Notes: generated by a model from the letters alone, not told the origin. Numbered from the stretch's first letter, positions 25,861 to 34,370 are shown. The stretch: DNA of 52,522 bases from Sphingobium bisphenolivorans (GCF_000412635.1 NZ_ASTG01000028.1:1-52522), one strand, 5' to 3'. A program made the numbers and translations.

Positions 25861-26128
25861 CGAACGGGCTATAGCATAATGATCAAGTCAGAAAAGGCTT
25901 CCTTTCGTGAGCTCGGCTTTGGTGTACCGTTATATCATGCATTTTGTGTGTTCGATGAAGTGACCGTGGCTAAATCCTGACCGTCGACTTGGCGCATGAT
26001 CAGAACGGTTTCACGGGCATAACATTCCGACAGAATAGGCTGACTGCAGGCATCAAAACTATTGCTCAGCGCATCTGAAAACCTAAACTCACCTCAGAAT
26101 GGAAGTAGCGCTGATCTGACACTTGCAG

Positions 26129-27367
26129 TTAGCCTAGCTTCGCCATCAGCCGCCCGGCCGCACCCTGCTCAGCGGCAAGGTTGCGATTATAGGCGAGCGG
26201 CATGCGCGGACTTTTCCAGCGCAACGCGTCCATGATGCCAGTGAGGCCCTCGCCGCTGGCGAACAGGTCCTGGTTGAGTCCCACCCGCGTCGAGTGGGCG
26301 CTGATCCCCTTGAGCAGCCGCACCAGATCATCAGCGGTCAAGTCGCCGAGCGCCCCGCGATCGAACGCCCGCTGGATGATCCGTCGCCAGATCGGGCCGA
26401 TCGATCCCGGGTGTAGTGCGGCCTCGCCGACATCGTACTCCACCCGCGCCGCCATCGCGCGTTTGGGCAGCGTCTTGCGCAGGTCCCAGGCCTCACGCCC
26501 CGAGATGCTGGCGATCGGCCGGCCCGGATCCGCCAGCCTCGCTTTATAGCGCCGCACCTGCACGCGCCGAAACAGCGGGCCCGCGGCGATCCCCGAGGCC
26601 GCGCGCCACGCCGCAATAGCCCGTACCGAGCGAGGCGATATAAATGCGGTCGCCCCCTCCCCCTCCTGATCCGCCTTGCTGCGCGGGATTTCGAGCAGCC
26701 GTGCCTCCGGATCGAGAGCGTCCACGATATGCTCCACCGCAACCGCCACTAGTTCGGAGGCGCGCAGGCCCGTGTCATAAGCCGCCGACAGCAACGCGCG
26801 ATCGCGCAGCCCCGGCAGATCGTCGCCGCAGGCCTCCAGCAGCGCGCGAATGTTGAGCCCGCGAGCCTGGTCCCGCTCGACATCCTTGACTGGCCCCTTG
26901 AATCGCAGCGGCCTCGCCTGCTTTTGCGCCGTGCCAGTTCTCCGACGGATCGCCGCCAGACGCAGCTTCACCAATGGCGCCTGGGTCGGATCCTTAAGTT
27001 CGAGCAGTTGATGGACCTTGGCGATCGACGCTTTGTAGCGACCGAGCGAGGCGGGTTTGGCACCCTCCCCCGCGCGCGCATCGAGATAGTCGGCGACCAT
27101 CTCAGGCGTCGCCGGGAGTGCAATTCGCTGTGTGCGGCGACACCACGCATCGAACGCCTCAATATCGGATCTCAGCGCGCGGACGCTGTGGGGCGACGAT
27201 GCGGCCTGATAGGCGGCGATCAGCGCCTCGTTCACGACGATCGGCTCGACAGCCCTCATCTGCACGATCGCCCATGGAAGGTCGCCGAACGGCGCAATGG
27301 GCGTCAGCGCAGTCTCAGCGGCCGCTACAACGGATTCTCGCTCTTCTCGGGCGGTATCGGTGCCCAT
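26129..27367 (-). CDS. Tyrosine-type site-specific recombinase
   Basis: A 412-residue integrase. The N-terminal part (about 45-130) looks like the SAM-like core-binding domain (AYQAASSPHSVRALRSDIEAFDAWC). The catalytic set is visible: Arg202 (TGLRASEL), Lys231 (RSKAD), His358 and Arg361 (HSTR), Trp384 in the second-His position and Tyr393 (LAYNRN). It may act in plasmid dimer resolution or in moving the adjoining metal region. No att sites were identified. It stands between the metal region and the replication region. Confidence 0.88.
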   Translation of the reverse strand: MGTDTAREERESVVAAAETALTPIAPFGDLPWAIVQMRAVEPIVVNEALIAAYQAASSPHSVRALRSDIEAFDAWCRRTQRIALPATPEMVADYLDARAGEGAKPASLGRYKASIAKVHQLLELKDPTQAPLVKLRLAAIRRRTGTAQKQARPLRFKGPVKDVERDQARGLNIRALLEACGDDLPGLRDRALLSAAYDTGLRASELVAVAVEHIVDALDPEARLLEIPRSKADQEGEGATAFISPRSVRAIAAWRAASGIAAGPLFRRVQVRRYKARLADPGRPIASISGREAWDLRKTLPKRAMAARVEYDVGEAALHPGSIGPIWRRIIQRAFDRGALGDLTADDLVRLLKGISAHSTRVGLNQDLFASGEGLTGIMDALRWKSPRMPLAYNRNLAAEQGAAGRLMAKLG

Positions 27368-27429
27368 GACGTGCCACGCTCCTCAGGCGGGCTTGTACGC
27401 CACCTAATAAAGAGAGGTCAATTCCGGAT

Positions 27430-27453
27430 ATGTGATAACTGCAATTATCACAT
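27430..27453. promoter_or_regulatory. Perfect palindromic operator candidate
   Basis: Perfect inverted repeat ATGTGATAA-N6-TTATCACAT in the divergent gap between the recombinase gene and the winged-helix gene. Its size and AT-rich arms fit a dimeric regulator site. A related but weaker dyad (ATGTGA...TCACAT) lies at the start of the orphan antitoxin gene near 30274. Confidence 0.7.
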
Positions 27454-27479
27454 GTTCATTTACGGACCCTCCGAGCAGT

Positions 27480-27507
27480 TGTGCAGTGTTTTGGCATTCA
27501 CTACACA
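27480..27507. promoter_or_regulatory. Second inverted repeat before winged-helix gene
   Basis: Arms TGTGCAGTG and CACTACACA pair with one mismatch around ten bases and end 6 bases before the ATG at 27514. In this position a bound protein would block translation start or transcription, which fits autoregulation. Confidence 0.6.
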
Positions 27508-27513
27508 TTCGGC

Positions 27514-28680
27514 ATGGAGCGCTTCCATCCCCTCGCCGCCGACACCGACGCTCCGCCCGAGGCGCTTGGCCAGGCGCAGGCGGAATGCGCGCTCGCGCTC
27601 GGCCGCCTCGACGGGCTCCTCACCGGCCTCACCGATACCGAAAAGCGGCTGTTCTGCGTAGGGCTGCTGCGCGAGGTGCTCCTCTCGGCCTTGGCGCAGG
27701 CGGGATTTGCTGACGCCGAACACCGGTTCAACGCCTGGTTCGCCGGGCTCGATCGCGCCCCCCAAGAGACGCCCCTCACCGCCTGCTCCGCCTATGCCGT
27801 GGTCCGCGCCCTGCTGGGCGAACTCAGCCATCATCCGTGGGAACCGCTTGCCGACGCCGCGCAGACCATCGCTCTGGCCGCTCGCTTCGGGGCCGACCGC
27901 CCGATGCAAGCCGAAGATGCGCTGGCGGAGGAGGCGATCGGCAGAGCGCTCACGCTGGTGAAACAGGCCGGCGCGGATGACGAGATTCCCCTGCCCTTCG
28001 CGGGTCTGGCGCGCCTCCACGCGCTGCTGCACGCCGATCCGCTGTTCGCGCCGCTGGAGCGCGCGGTGCAAATCCGTTCGCTTGGGAACCGCGCGGTGGC
28101 GATCGATCAGGCCGCCCCGCGCACGCCGCTCTGGGCGGTCGATGCCTCGCTGGGGCGGCTGCTGGCCGCGTGCGGCGCGTGGCAGCTTGCCCTCCCCTGC
28201 CCCGGCGCGGTGACCGCCGAAACGCTTCAGCCGCAGCTCTGGCCTGGCGAACGCGCCATTGTCTCAGCGCGAACTCTCCACGCCAGCGCTACCCGGCTTG
28301 CAGAGCTGGTCGCGAAAGCGCGACGGCGCGCGGCGCTGATGCGCGAGCAGCTGGGGCACCTGCGCTCGAGCGCGCGGGCACCGCAGGTGTGGATCCTGCT
28401 CGCTGGTTTTGCGCCGCTCGGGCTCGATCAGATGACCTCGGCGTTCGGGATCAGCCGGCGCGGCACCTATGCGATCGGCGACGCGCTAGTCACAGCGGGC
28501 CTCGCGCGGCGCGCGAGCATCAAGGGCAAGGTTCTGCTGGTCGCCGAAGCGCCGCGAAGGGATCGGTTGTCGGCACCCCTGGACCACGCTCTCGCGCTCC
28601 CCCATCCGGCGCTCACCGAGTTCGACGCGGCGATGGGCGAGATCGACCGGCTGCTCGCCGGCAGTTCTGGCCATCCCTGA
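27514..28680 (+). CDS. Unknown protein with C-terminal winged helix
   Basis: A 388-residue protein, mostly helical and Ala/Leu-rich. Residues about 290-350 (PQVWILLAGFAPLGLDQMTSAFGISRRG...DALVTAGLARR...KGKVLLVAE) read like a winged helix-turn-helix with a beta hairpin, so DNA binding is likely. I do not recognise the family. The ATG at 27514 is used because the earlier GTG lies in an inverted repeat. It stands between a recombinase and a toxin-antitoxin pair, in the plasmid-maintenance region. Confidence 0.75.
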   Translation: MERFHPLAADTDAPPEALGQAQAECALALGRLDGLLTGLTDTEKRLFCVGLLREVLLSALAQAGFADAEHRFNAWFAGLDRAPQETPLTACSAYAVVRALLGELSHHPWEPLADAAQTIALAARFGADRPMQAEDALAEEAIGRALTLVKQAGADDEIPLPFAGLARLHALLHADPLFAPLERAVQIRSLGNRAVAIDQAAPRTPLWAVDASLGRLLAACGAWQLALPCPGAVTAETLQPQLWPGERAIVSARTLHASATRLAELVAKARRRAALMREQLGHLRSSARAPQVWILLAGFAPLGLDQMTSAFGISRRGTYAIGDALVTAGLARRASIKGKVLLVAEAPRRDRLSAPLDHALALPHPALTEFDAAMGEIDRLLAGSSGHP

Positions 28681-28724
28681 CGCGGCCTCGCGCGCATTAG
28701 GCGTGTATGAAAACTGATCTCCTC

Positions 28725-28753
28725 TTGACGTTATGTACAGATATCATACATAG
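28725..28753 (+). promoter_or_regulatory. Promoter and operator of RES/Xre module
   Basis: -35 TTGACG (28725-28730) with a likely -10 at TACATA or ACATAG (28747-28753). The spacer region carries the dyad TATGTA-N9-TACATA (28732-28752). It is placed for autorepression by the antitoxin-toxin complex. Confidence 0.65.
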
Positions 28754-28776
28754 ACAGAGAAAGAAGGAGATGGCCA

Positions 28777-29175
28777 ATGGCCACAGCTGCCCATTCCGGC
28801 GTCCCCGCCAAAGCGCCTAGCCGCAAGGACCTGAGCGGTCCGGCGCTGCGCACCTTTTTCCGCATTGCCGACGCCTGGGGCCTTAAGGAAGCCGAGCAGA
28901 TGAAGCTTCTCGGGCTCGACAGCCGCTCGACCTTCCAGACCTGGAAGCGCGGCGCCGTCGCGGCGATTCCCAAGGATGCGCTGGAGCGCATCTCCTATGT
29001 CATGGGGATCTACAAGGGGCTGAAGATGCTCCTGCCCCGTACCGCCAACGAATGGGTACGCAAACCCAATGAGGCGCCGCTGTTCGCCGGACGCCCGGCG
29101 ATCGAGCGGATGGCCTCGGGCAATGTCGCCGATCTCTACGTGGTGCGCCAATATATCGACGCGCAGCGCGGCTGA
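28777..29175 (+). CDS. Xre/MbcA/ParS-type antitoxin
   Basis: A 132-residue antitoxin. The N-terminal helix-turn-helix (AWGLKEAEQMKLLGLDSRSTFQTWKRG) leads into the toxin-binding domain (LERISYVMGIYKGLKMLLP...ANEWVRKPNEAPLFAGRPAIERMASGNVADLYVVRQYIDAQRG), all typical for partners of RES toxins. AAGGAG is 7 bases before the start. Its stop shares a base with the toxin start. It should bind and inhibit the toxin and repress the operon through the dyad upstream. Confidence 0.93.
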   Translation: MATAAHSGVPAKAPSRKDLSGPALRTFFRIADAWGLKEAEQMKLLGLDSRSTFQTWKRGAVAAIPKDALERISYVMGIYKGLKMLLPRTANEWVRKPNEAPLFAGRPAIERMASGNVADLYVVRQYIDAQRG

Positions 29176-29858
29176 TGGATGCTATTGCGACGACGCAAGT
29201 GCGGTGGCAACCGTGCTATCGGATCGTCGCAAGCCGGTTCCCGCCCATATCGCTGTTTGAAGACGTCGCGGATCCGGCCGATTTAGAAGCGGTCTATGCG
29301 ATCGAGGCGATGACCAACGACCGGCTTCGCGACGAGGTCGGGGACCTCGCGCTCGTCCCATCGGAGGACCGCGTATCGGGACCCGGGACATCGGCAATCA
29401 TGGCAGCGTTCACCCACCTCAATCCAGATGGCAGCCGATTCTGTGACGGCAGTTTCGGGTTGTTCTATGCTTCCAACACCATCGAGACTGCGGTTGCCGA
29501 GACGAGCCATCACCGAACCCGCTTCATGGCGTACACCCACGAACCGGCGCAGGAACTCGACATGCGCGTCTACGCGGTCGACTTGGACGCCATGCTCCAC
29601 GATATTCGCGGCCTGCGCGATGAACGCCCTGCCCTCTACGCCCCGGACAGTTATGCCGCCGGCCAGGCGCTTGGCCGACACCTGCGTGAGCAAGGTTCGG
29701 ATGGCATCGTATACCAAAGCGTGCGCGACACCGACGGCGAGTGCGCCGCGGTGTTCCGCCCTCGCCTACTCGCAAACTGCCGACAGGAGCGGCACCTGTG
29801 CTACGTTTGGGATGGCCGGGCGATTGTCACCGTCTACGAGAAGAAGACATTCACCTAA
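29175..29858 (+). CDS. RES-domain toxin (NAD+ phosphorylase type)
   Basis: A 227-residue RES-family toxin. Known members degrade NAD+ by phosphorolysis or hydrolysis. Conserved parts are YRIVASRFPP with the Arg, GSFGLFYASNTIETAVAETSHH with the Glu, and GIVYQSVRDTDGECAAVFRP with the Ser. It is fully sized. The start overlaps the antitoxin stop by one base. It keeps the plasmid in the population by killing or stopping cells that lose it. Confidence 0.93.
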   Translation: MDAIATTQVRWQPCYRIVASRFPPISLFEDVADPADLEAVYAIEAMTNDRLRDEVGDLALVPSEDRVSGPGTSAIMAAFTHLNPDGSRFCDGSFGLFYASNTIETAVAETSHHRTRFMAYTHEPAQELDMRVYAVDLDAMLHDIRGLRDERPALYAPDSYAAGQALGRHLREQGSDGIVYQSVRDTDGECAAVFRPRLLANCRQERHLCYVWDGRAIVTVYEKKTFT

Positions 29859-29902
29859 AGGTCCTGCGGACAAGCTAGCCTTTCGGCATCGAGTGACGCC
29901 TG

Positions 29903-30274
29903 TCAGGAATAGACCCCGGCAGCCATACGATCGAGATCTTCCATGACGATATCGATATCGCCATTCGCAACCAATTCCGCAGCCGTTTTCCCAACTCCAG
30001 AAAGGGGTTGATGCTTGAACCAGATAACCGCCTTGCCTTCTTCGCCTGCGAGCTCTGCCGCTCGCGTTATAACTCGGGCTATTTCCTCCAGTTTAATCTG
30101 CACGGTCGGGGCGGAGGGATACAGAGTCATGGCCTTACGATCCAGGCGAGCAACGCGAGCCAAATGCGCCATGGAGAAGCGCAGGCGCTCCGCCAGACGA
30201 CGGGGCGCGATGATCTCATTCTCGCGAATGCCATCCTGGAAGGCTGCAGTCATTGGGCAGTCCATATTCAACAT
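29903..30274 (-). CDS. Orphan Xre/MbcA-type antitoxin-like protein
   Basis: A 123-residue protein with an N-terminal helix-turn-helix-like part (APRRLAERLRFSMAHLARVARLDRKAM) and a DUF2384-type toxin-binding domain (ELAGEEGKAVIWFKHQPLSGVGKTAAELVANGDIDIVMEDLDRM). No RES toxin is next to it on its own strand; it faces the RES gene tail-to-tail across 44 bases and follows parB on the same strand. It may be a second antitoxin, an immunity-like protein or the rest of a lost pair. Confidence 0.8.
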   Translation of the reverse strand: MLNMDCPMTAAFQDGIRENEIIAPRRLAERLRFSMAHLARVARLDRKAMTLYPSAPTVQIKLEEIARVITRAAELAGEEGKAVIWFKHQPLSGVGKTAAELVANGDIDIVMEDLDRMAAGVYS

Positions 30275-30317
30275 GTGAAGACAAAACTCTCACATCTCAG
30301 AACCGCTGAAGATTGTC

Positions 30318-31334
30318 CTAGCTCCAATGCTGATCGAGCAGGGCTTTCAACGCGGCCTCCGCTTCAGCCCGCGTACCACCGGCATGCGGAAGCAGGGTGA
30401 GCTTGAGACCCTTACGATCCACCGCCTCCACTTTCAGCAATGGTTTCCCCCCTTCGGACACGATCGTTTCTGGCTTTCCTGACTTCTTGGGGGATCCTGA
30501 CCTCTTGGGGGGATCGGCGGCCAGAGCGAGAGCGCGTATGATATCGGGAACCGGCATCGGTGCTGCGCGGTCGGACTGCACCTGAGCGAGACGCCCCGCC
30601 TCGGCGAACACACGCTGCCGCCGGTCCTCCGGTTTCAAGAGAGGCTTGATCGCGGTGACATGCTTGATCCTGAGATCCTGTGGGATGGCAAAGGCCGCCA
30701 TCAGTTCTGCCGGCAGTCGGGCAAGGTCGAGATAGCGGCTGAGCCAGCTTTCCGTGACGTTGATCCGCTCGGCCATGACCTTCTGGCGCCCTTCATAATA
30801 GGCGTCGAGCGCGCGCAAATAATCGCGCGCGCGCTCCAGATCGGTAAGGTCGTCGCGCGCCCGGTTTTCCAGGTCCGCAAGCCGGAAAGCCTCTTCGTCG
30901 GTAAGGCTGCGGATATCGACGAGAAAGCGGAAATCCGGATAGTTGTGGGCGCGCAGCCAACTGATCGTCCAATGCCGGCGCGCGCCGCAAATCACCTCGA
31001 AATCGAAGGCAGGGTCGTCCTTCACACGGCGGACGATGGCGGGCATTTCCTGTTTGCCCTGCGCCTTGATGCTCTCGATGAGATCGGCGCACCGCTCCTC
31101 GTTAAGCAGCGCATATTCGCGGTTATGGCCGACCCACATCCGGCAGCGTGCAGGATCAACGAGTTCATGGGTGCGTGAGACGACACTGCCCGTCGCCAAT
31201 TCGGCGAGCCGGCTTTCTCGACCCGCCAGGACGCTCGCACCGATGCCGGGGCGCCGGGCCGCTGGAGCTTGCGCCCCCGGGTCGATTCCGGCGACCAGAT
31301 CAGCCGCGAAGTTGGCGTTTTTCTTGCTCATCAT
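30318..31334 (-). CDS. parB: Plasmid partition protein ParB
   Basis: A 338-residue ParB. It has an N-terminal arm, the ParB/Srx-like domain (about 50-150) with CGARRHWTISWL, the helix-turn-helix (RQKVMAERINVTESWLSRYLDLARLP), and a C-terminal dimer domain. A Lys/Pro linker (DPPKRSGSPKKSG) near the end is encoded by DNA identical to origin iterons. AGAAGGGGTGG precedes the start. It is downstream of parA with a palindrome between them. It binds the centromere and stimulates ParA. Confidence 0.93.
   Translation of the reverse strand: MMSKKNANFAADLVAGIDPGAQAPAARRPGIGASVLAGRESRLAELATGSVVSRTHELVDPARCRMWVGHNREYALLNEERCADLIESIKAQGKQEMPAIVRRVKDDPAFDFEVICGARRHWTISWLRAHNYPDFRFLVDIRSLTDEEAFRLADLENRARDDLTDLERARDYLRALDAYYEGRQKVMAERINVTESWLSRYLDLARLPAELMAAFAIPQDLRIKHVTAIKPLLKPEDRRQRVFAEAGRLAQVQSDRAAPMPVPDIIRALALAADPPKRSGSPKKSGKPETIVSEGGKPLLKVEAVDRKGLKLTLLPHAGGTRAEAEAALKALLDQHWS
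30478..30511 (-). repeat. Two iteron-like units inside parB
   Basis: On the minus strand, copies of the origin iteron: CCCCC-AAGA-GGTCAGG (30496-30511, perfect) and CCCCC-AAGA-AGTCAGG (30478-30493, one change). They encode the PKRSG/PKKSG repeat of ParB. If RepA binds them, they could titrate RepA, link copies by handcuffing, or affect par expression. Confidence 0.75.
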
Positions 31335-31351
31335 CCACCCCTTCTACCCGG

Positions 31352-31369
31352 AATTGCACCGGTGCAATT
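31352..31369. promoter_or_regulatory. Candidate centromere palindrome between parA and parB
   Basis: Perfect palindrome AATTGCACCGGTGCAATT. The same sequence recurs, longer, at 32753-32774. Two copies, both non-coding and both beside parA, make this the best parS candidate in the window. Confidence 0.75.
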
Positions 31370-31378
31370 TTGCTCGCA

Positions 31379-32581
31379 TCAGGCGAGGCCCTCCTTGCGC
31401 AAGCGCGCCAGATGGCTGGGCCACATCGACCGGATGTCGACCTCGATTTCACTGTTCACGCCGTCGAGATAGGCGAGGCAGCGGTTGCGCACCGCCGAAC
31501 TGGTGACAGGTCCGTCAAGCTCATAGACCGTCATCAGCCGCGCCGTCGCATTGTCGATTTCCGCCGAATCCTTGAGCGGTGTGCGCACGATCGCGTGGCC
31601 GAAAAGGGTCCGCATCAGGTTGAGCAGTTCCTTCTGCATCGACTTGTTCTCGTCGACCTTGGAGGCCACGAAGCGCAGAAACTGCAGCGACGGGGCCAAG
31701 CCGCGATCGGCCAGCGTCTCGATGGTCTCGTCGAGCATTGCGAGGAAGGCCGCAGTCGATGAAAAGTCCATCACTGTCGGCGGCACCGGCACGACCAGCG
31801 CATTGGCCGCACGCAGCACCGAAAGCGAGATCGCGCCAAGCGCCGGCGGCGGATCGAGAACGACGACATCGAACCGATCGGCAATGCTCGCAATGCCTTG
31901 CGCCATGCGGTCGATCAGGTTCCCCTGCCCCCGCGCCATGCGCGCCGCGATTTCATATTCCGACTGGAAGAGCCGCAGATTGGCCGGGACAAGCTCCAGA
32001 CCGTCGAAGTGGGTCTTGCGCAAGGCATAGTCGAGCGACTCCATGTCGTCGTGCCGCAGGAACGGATAGAGCGTGTCCTCCTCGGTCAGGTCGAGGTCGG
32101 GAACATAGCCGAAGAGCGTCGTTGCCGACGCCTGGCTGTCGCAATCTATGAGAGCCACCCGATAGCCCTTGATCGCGAGATATTGAGCCAAGTGCACCGA
32201 TAGGGTCGATTTCCCGACCCCGCCCTTGAAGTTCTGCACCGCGATGACGCAACAGGGGTCGGTGGCAGCCCGCCAGGGCCGGGTGCCGAACAATCCCCGC
32301 ATGTCGTTGAGCTGCGCCAGGGTATAACCGACGCGCCGATTATTTTCGGTTCGCGGAGGCGGCGGCAAGCGGCCGTCCTTCTCGGCCTCGCGAATGGCCG
32401 CCGCGGTCCGGCCGACCAGTTCGGCCGCTTTACCGATCGGGAAGGTGGGCTCGCGCCGTTCGTCCGCCCGGGCGCTACGCGCAGAGTCGCGGAGCCGCTC
32501 GAGAACAGAGCTGGTCCGTTGTGCAAGCGTTGAGACGGACAGCAGATCCTGCGTGGCCTCAATATCGAGTGATGCAGCCAA
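31379..32581 (-). CDS. parA: Plasmid partition ATPase ParA
   Basis: A 400-residue type Ia ParA. The N-terminal 100 residues hold a helix-turn-helix (FPIGKAAELVGRTAAAIREAEKDGRL), usual for ParA proteins that repress their own operon. The deviant Walker A KGGVGKST lies at about 119-126, Walker A' (IDCDSQASAT) and Walker B (VVLDPPPALG) follow. The start is taken as TTG 32581, which has a strong GGGGG-type site; a TTG at 32620 has none. It moves plasmid copies apart with ParB. Confidence 0.93.
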   Translation of the reverse strand: MAASLDIEATQDLLSVSTLAQRTSSVLERLRDSARSARADERREPTFPIGKAAELVGRTAAAIREAEKDGRLPPPPRTENNRRVGYTLAQLNDMRGLFGTRPWRAATDPCCVIAVQNFKGGVGKSTLSVHLAQYLAIKGYRVALIDCDSQASATTLFGYVPDLDLTEEDTLYPFLRHDDMESLDYALRKTHFDGLELVPANLRLFQSEYEIAARMARGQGNLIDRMAQGIASIADRFDVVVLDPPPALGAISLSVLRAANALVVPVPPTVMDFSSTAAFLAMLDETIETLADRGLAPSLQFLRFVASKVDENKSMQKELLNLMRTLFGHAIVRTPLKDSAEIDNATARLMTVYELDGPVTSSAVRNRCLAYLDGVNSEIEVDIRSMWPSHLARLRKEGLA

Positions 32582-32725
32582 GATAGGCCCCCTTGCGAAA
32601 CTGTAGGGGGCATAGCTCAATTTGCACTTTTAGGTCAATGAAAGGCTTATTTTCGCAAGTGAGTAGGCCCGGTCGGCCCAATTGCCTCGAATTGCGTCGC
32701 CAGCCTTTCGTGCGCACGCCTACAA

Positions 32726-32741
32726 CCTGACCTCTTGGGGG
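32726..32741 (-). repeat. Iteron-like unit downstream of repA
   Basis: On the minus strand CCCCC-AAGA-GGTCAGG, a perfect copy of the iteron at 34037-34052. It lies between repA and parA, close to the palindrome at 32753. It may bind RepA and act in parAB regulation or copy control. Confidence 0.75.
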
Positions 32742-32752
32742 CTAGCCACCCT

Positions 32753-32774
32753 GAAATTGCACCGGTGCAATTTC
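32753..32774. promoter_or_regulatory. Candidate centromere palindrome between repA and parA
   Basis: Perfect 22-bp palindrome; the inner 20 bases are AAATTGCACCGGTGCAATTT, with one more G-C pair outside. It starts 4 bases after the repA stop and lies in the parA promoter region. The core is identical to the site at 31352-31369. A ParB or ParA operator role is possible as well as a centromere role. Confidence 0.75.
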
Positions 32775-32777
32775 GGC

Positions 32778-33941
32778 TCAAGGGCGCCCGCGCCGCGCCA
32801 GGAAGCTCTCGCAAAAGCCGGTCCAGGACGCGATCAGCTTGGCGCCCTTCAGCTTCGCCAGCCTCTCACCCATCTGCGCGCGATAGGCGTCGGCAATCAG
32901 GTCGATGTCCCAACCACCGCCGGCCGAACGGCCAATGGCCGCGAGCGTGTCCGACCCAAATCGGATCGTGCCGTTTGGGAAGGTAACCTCCCCTGCCCCA
33001 GTCTTATCCTTTGACACCAAGGCCGCCACCGCCGCCTGCGTGACGGCTTCGACGGCCACAGTCTCGACCTCGTCCTCGCGCCTCGCCTTCCTCCCCGCAG
33101 AGTGTCGGGCAATTTCATCCACGGTCGCTATCTGCTCAGGCGCATCCTTTGGCTCAAAACGAAATTCGATCTCGGTGACGGTTCGACCCTGACGGATTTC
33201 CCGCCACTCCACACGGAAATGAGCGAGCTGGTCGATTTCGGCCTTCGCCTTTTCGAGAACCTTGCGGCGCAGCTGCGCAAAGTCCTTGTAAACGTCTGGC
33301 GCGATGCCGAGCAGCGCACGCAGTGCCGTCATGTCGCCCTTCCATAGCGACTGGCGTCGATGCAACCGCAATGCCCCGATCTCGTACAGCTTTAGCGCAT
33401 AGGTCGACCGAAAGCCGAGCACCGCCTGCCGGTTCAGGACCGCATAGGTCTCCGATTCCTGAATCAGTTTCCGAGCGTCGGGCGTGAACTCCCACTCGAT
33501 CCACCCTGCCTCAGCGCCCTCCTCGTCCTCCACTTCTTCGCGCGATGATGAGATCAGAGAAAAGCGCAGCGTCGCCTTCTTGCCGCGCCAGGACTTATCA
33601 TCGACCGCAAAAAGCGTGCGATGCAGTTCCTCGAGCATATCCGAGATGCGCTCATTGCCCTTGTGGCCGCGGCGAATATCCGCCTTTCGCATCTTGTGCG
33701 GGCGGTCCTCCCAGGCATCACCGCCCGCAGTCAAAATCATCAGCGCAAGCAAACGCGAAGCGGTCAGGCTCAGCGACTGGCCTTTGACGAACTTGACCTC
33801 AACGATGCTGCCGGGCTTGGCGAACTCGTCGCCGCCCTTGGCCTGCAGGGCGGCAGCCACCCGCATCGCCCGCCCCGGAGAAGCATCATCACCGGCGGGG
33901 GAGGGCGTTACAGCGTGGTCTAGGGCTTTTTCGTCATCCAT
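32778..33941 (-). CDS. repA: Plasmid replication initiator RepA (Rep_3-like)
   Basis: A 387-residue initiator. The first winged helix (about 50-150: FVKGQSLSLTASRLLALMIL...DMLEELHRTLF) and the second (LGFRSTYALKLYEIGALRLHRRQSLWKGDMTALRALLGIAPDVYKDFAQLRRKVLEKAKAEIDQ) fit the Rep_3 fold with two winged helices. It is followed by an Ala/Glu linker and a C-terminal domain (WDIDLIADAYRAQMGERLAKLKG). It starts next to the iteron field, which it should bind to open the origin. Confidence 0.9.
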   Translation of the reverse strand: MDDEKALDHAVTPSPAGDDASPGRAMRVAAALQAKGGDEFAKPGSIVEVKFVKGQSLSLTASRLLALMILTAGGDAWEDRPHKMRKADIRRGHKGNERISDMLEELHRTLFAVDDKSWRGKKATLRFSLISSSREEVEDEEGAEAGWIEWEFTPDARKLIQESETYAVLNRQAVLGFRSTYALKLYEIGALRLHRRQSLWKGDMTALRALLGIAPDVYKDFAQLRRKVLEKAKAEIDQLAHFRVEWREIRQGRTVTEIEFRFEPKDAPEQIATVDEIARHSAGRKARREDEVETVAVEAVTQAAVAALVSKDKTGAGEVTFPNGTIRFGSDTLAAIGRSAGGGWDIDLIADAYRAQMGERLAKLKGAKLIASWTGFCESFLARRGRP

Positions 33942-34036
33942 GCCATGAAGTCTGCACCGATTCGTCCGGCGTGGAAGAAAATCTGCCTGACCTGTCCTCT
34001 TGCGTCAAGTCAGGGCAGGATAGACGGCGGTTTCGG

Positions 34037-34301
34037 CCCCCAAGAGGTCAGGATGGAACTTCACCCCGAAACGACAAAACACAAGGAAGTACGCCGAGTC
34101 GCGTTTCAAAGCGATCTGACCCTCGCAAACGGCCGCGGAGAGGGCGAAGAACGTCCCTGACGAGCGATATGACGAGCGAATCGCGCCCAACAGAGCCTGG
34201 CCCCCATGCGGTCAGGAAAGCCCCAACCGGTCAGGTTGCATCCCCCGATCGGTCAGGAATGAGCCCCCACAAGGGCAGGCAAAATCCCCCGTCCGGTCAG
34301 G
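34037..34301 (+). repeat. Origin iterons, CCCCC-N4-GGTCAGG
   Basis: Units at 34037-34052, 34201-34216, 34220-34235 (first base G), 34242-34257, 34264-34279 (GGGCAGG) and 34286-34301. The last four are 22 bp apart, two helical turns, so bound RepA molecules would line up on one face. The array lies upstream of repA, next to an AT-rich tract. It is the vegetative replication origin. The whole 33942-34532 region holds no gene. Confidence 0.88.
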
Positions 34302-34370
34302 ATAGGCTTGCTCAAGCCCGCAGAAACGCTGGGCTTTCGGCTTCCCGAATCTGAATCCTTTTGAATCGGA

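Noticed and set aside
34201..34301. CRISPR-like array
   Set aside because: The repeated units are short (16 bp) with variable 3-6 bp gaps and lie next to repA; they are origin iterons.
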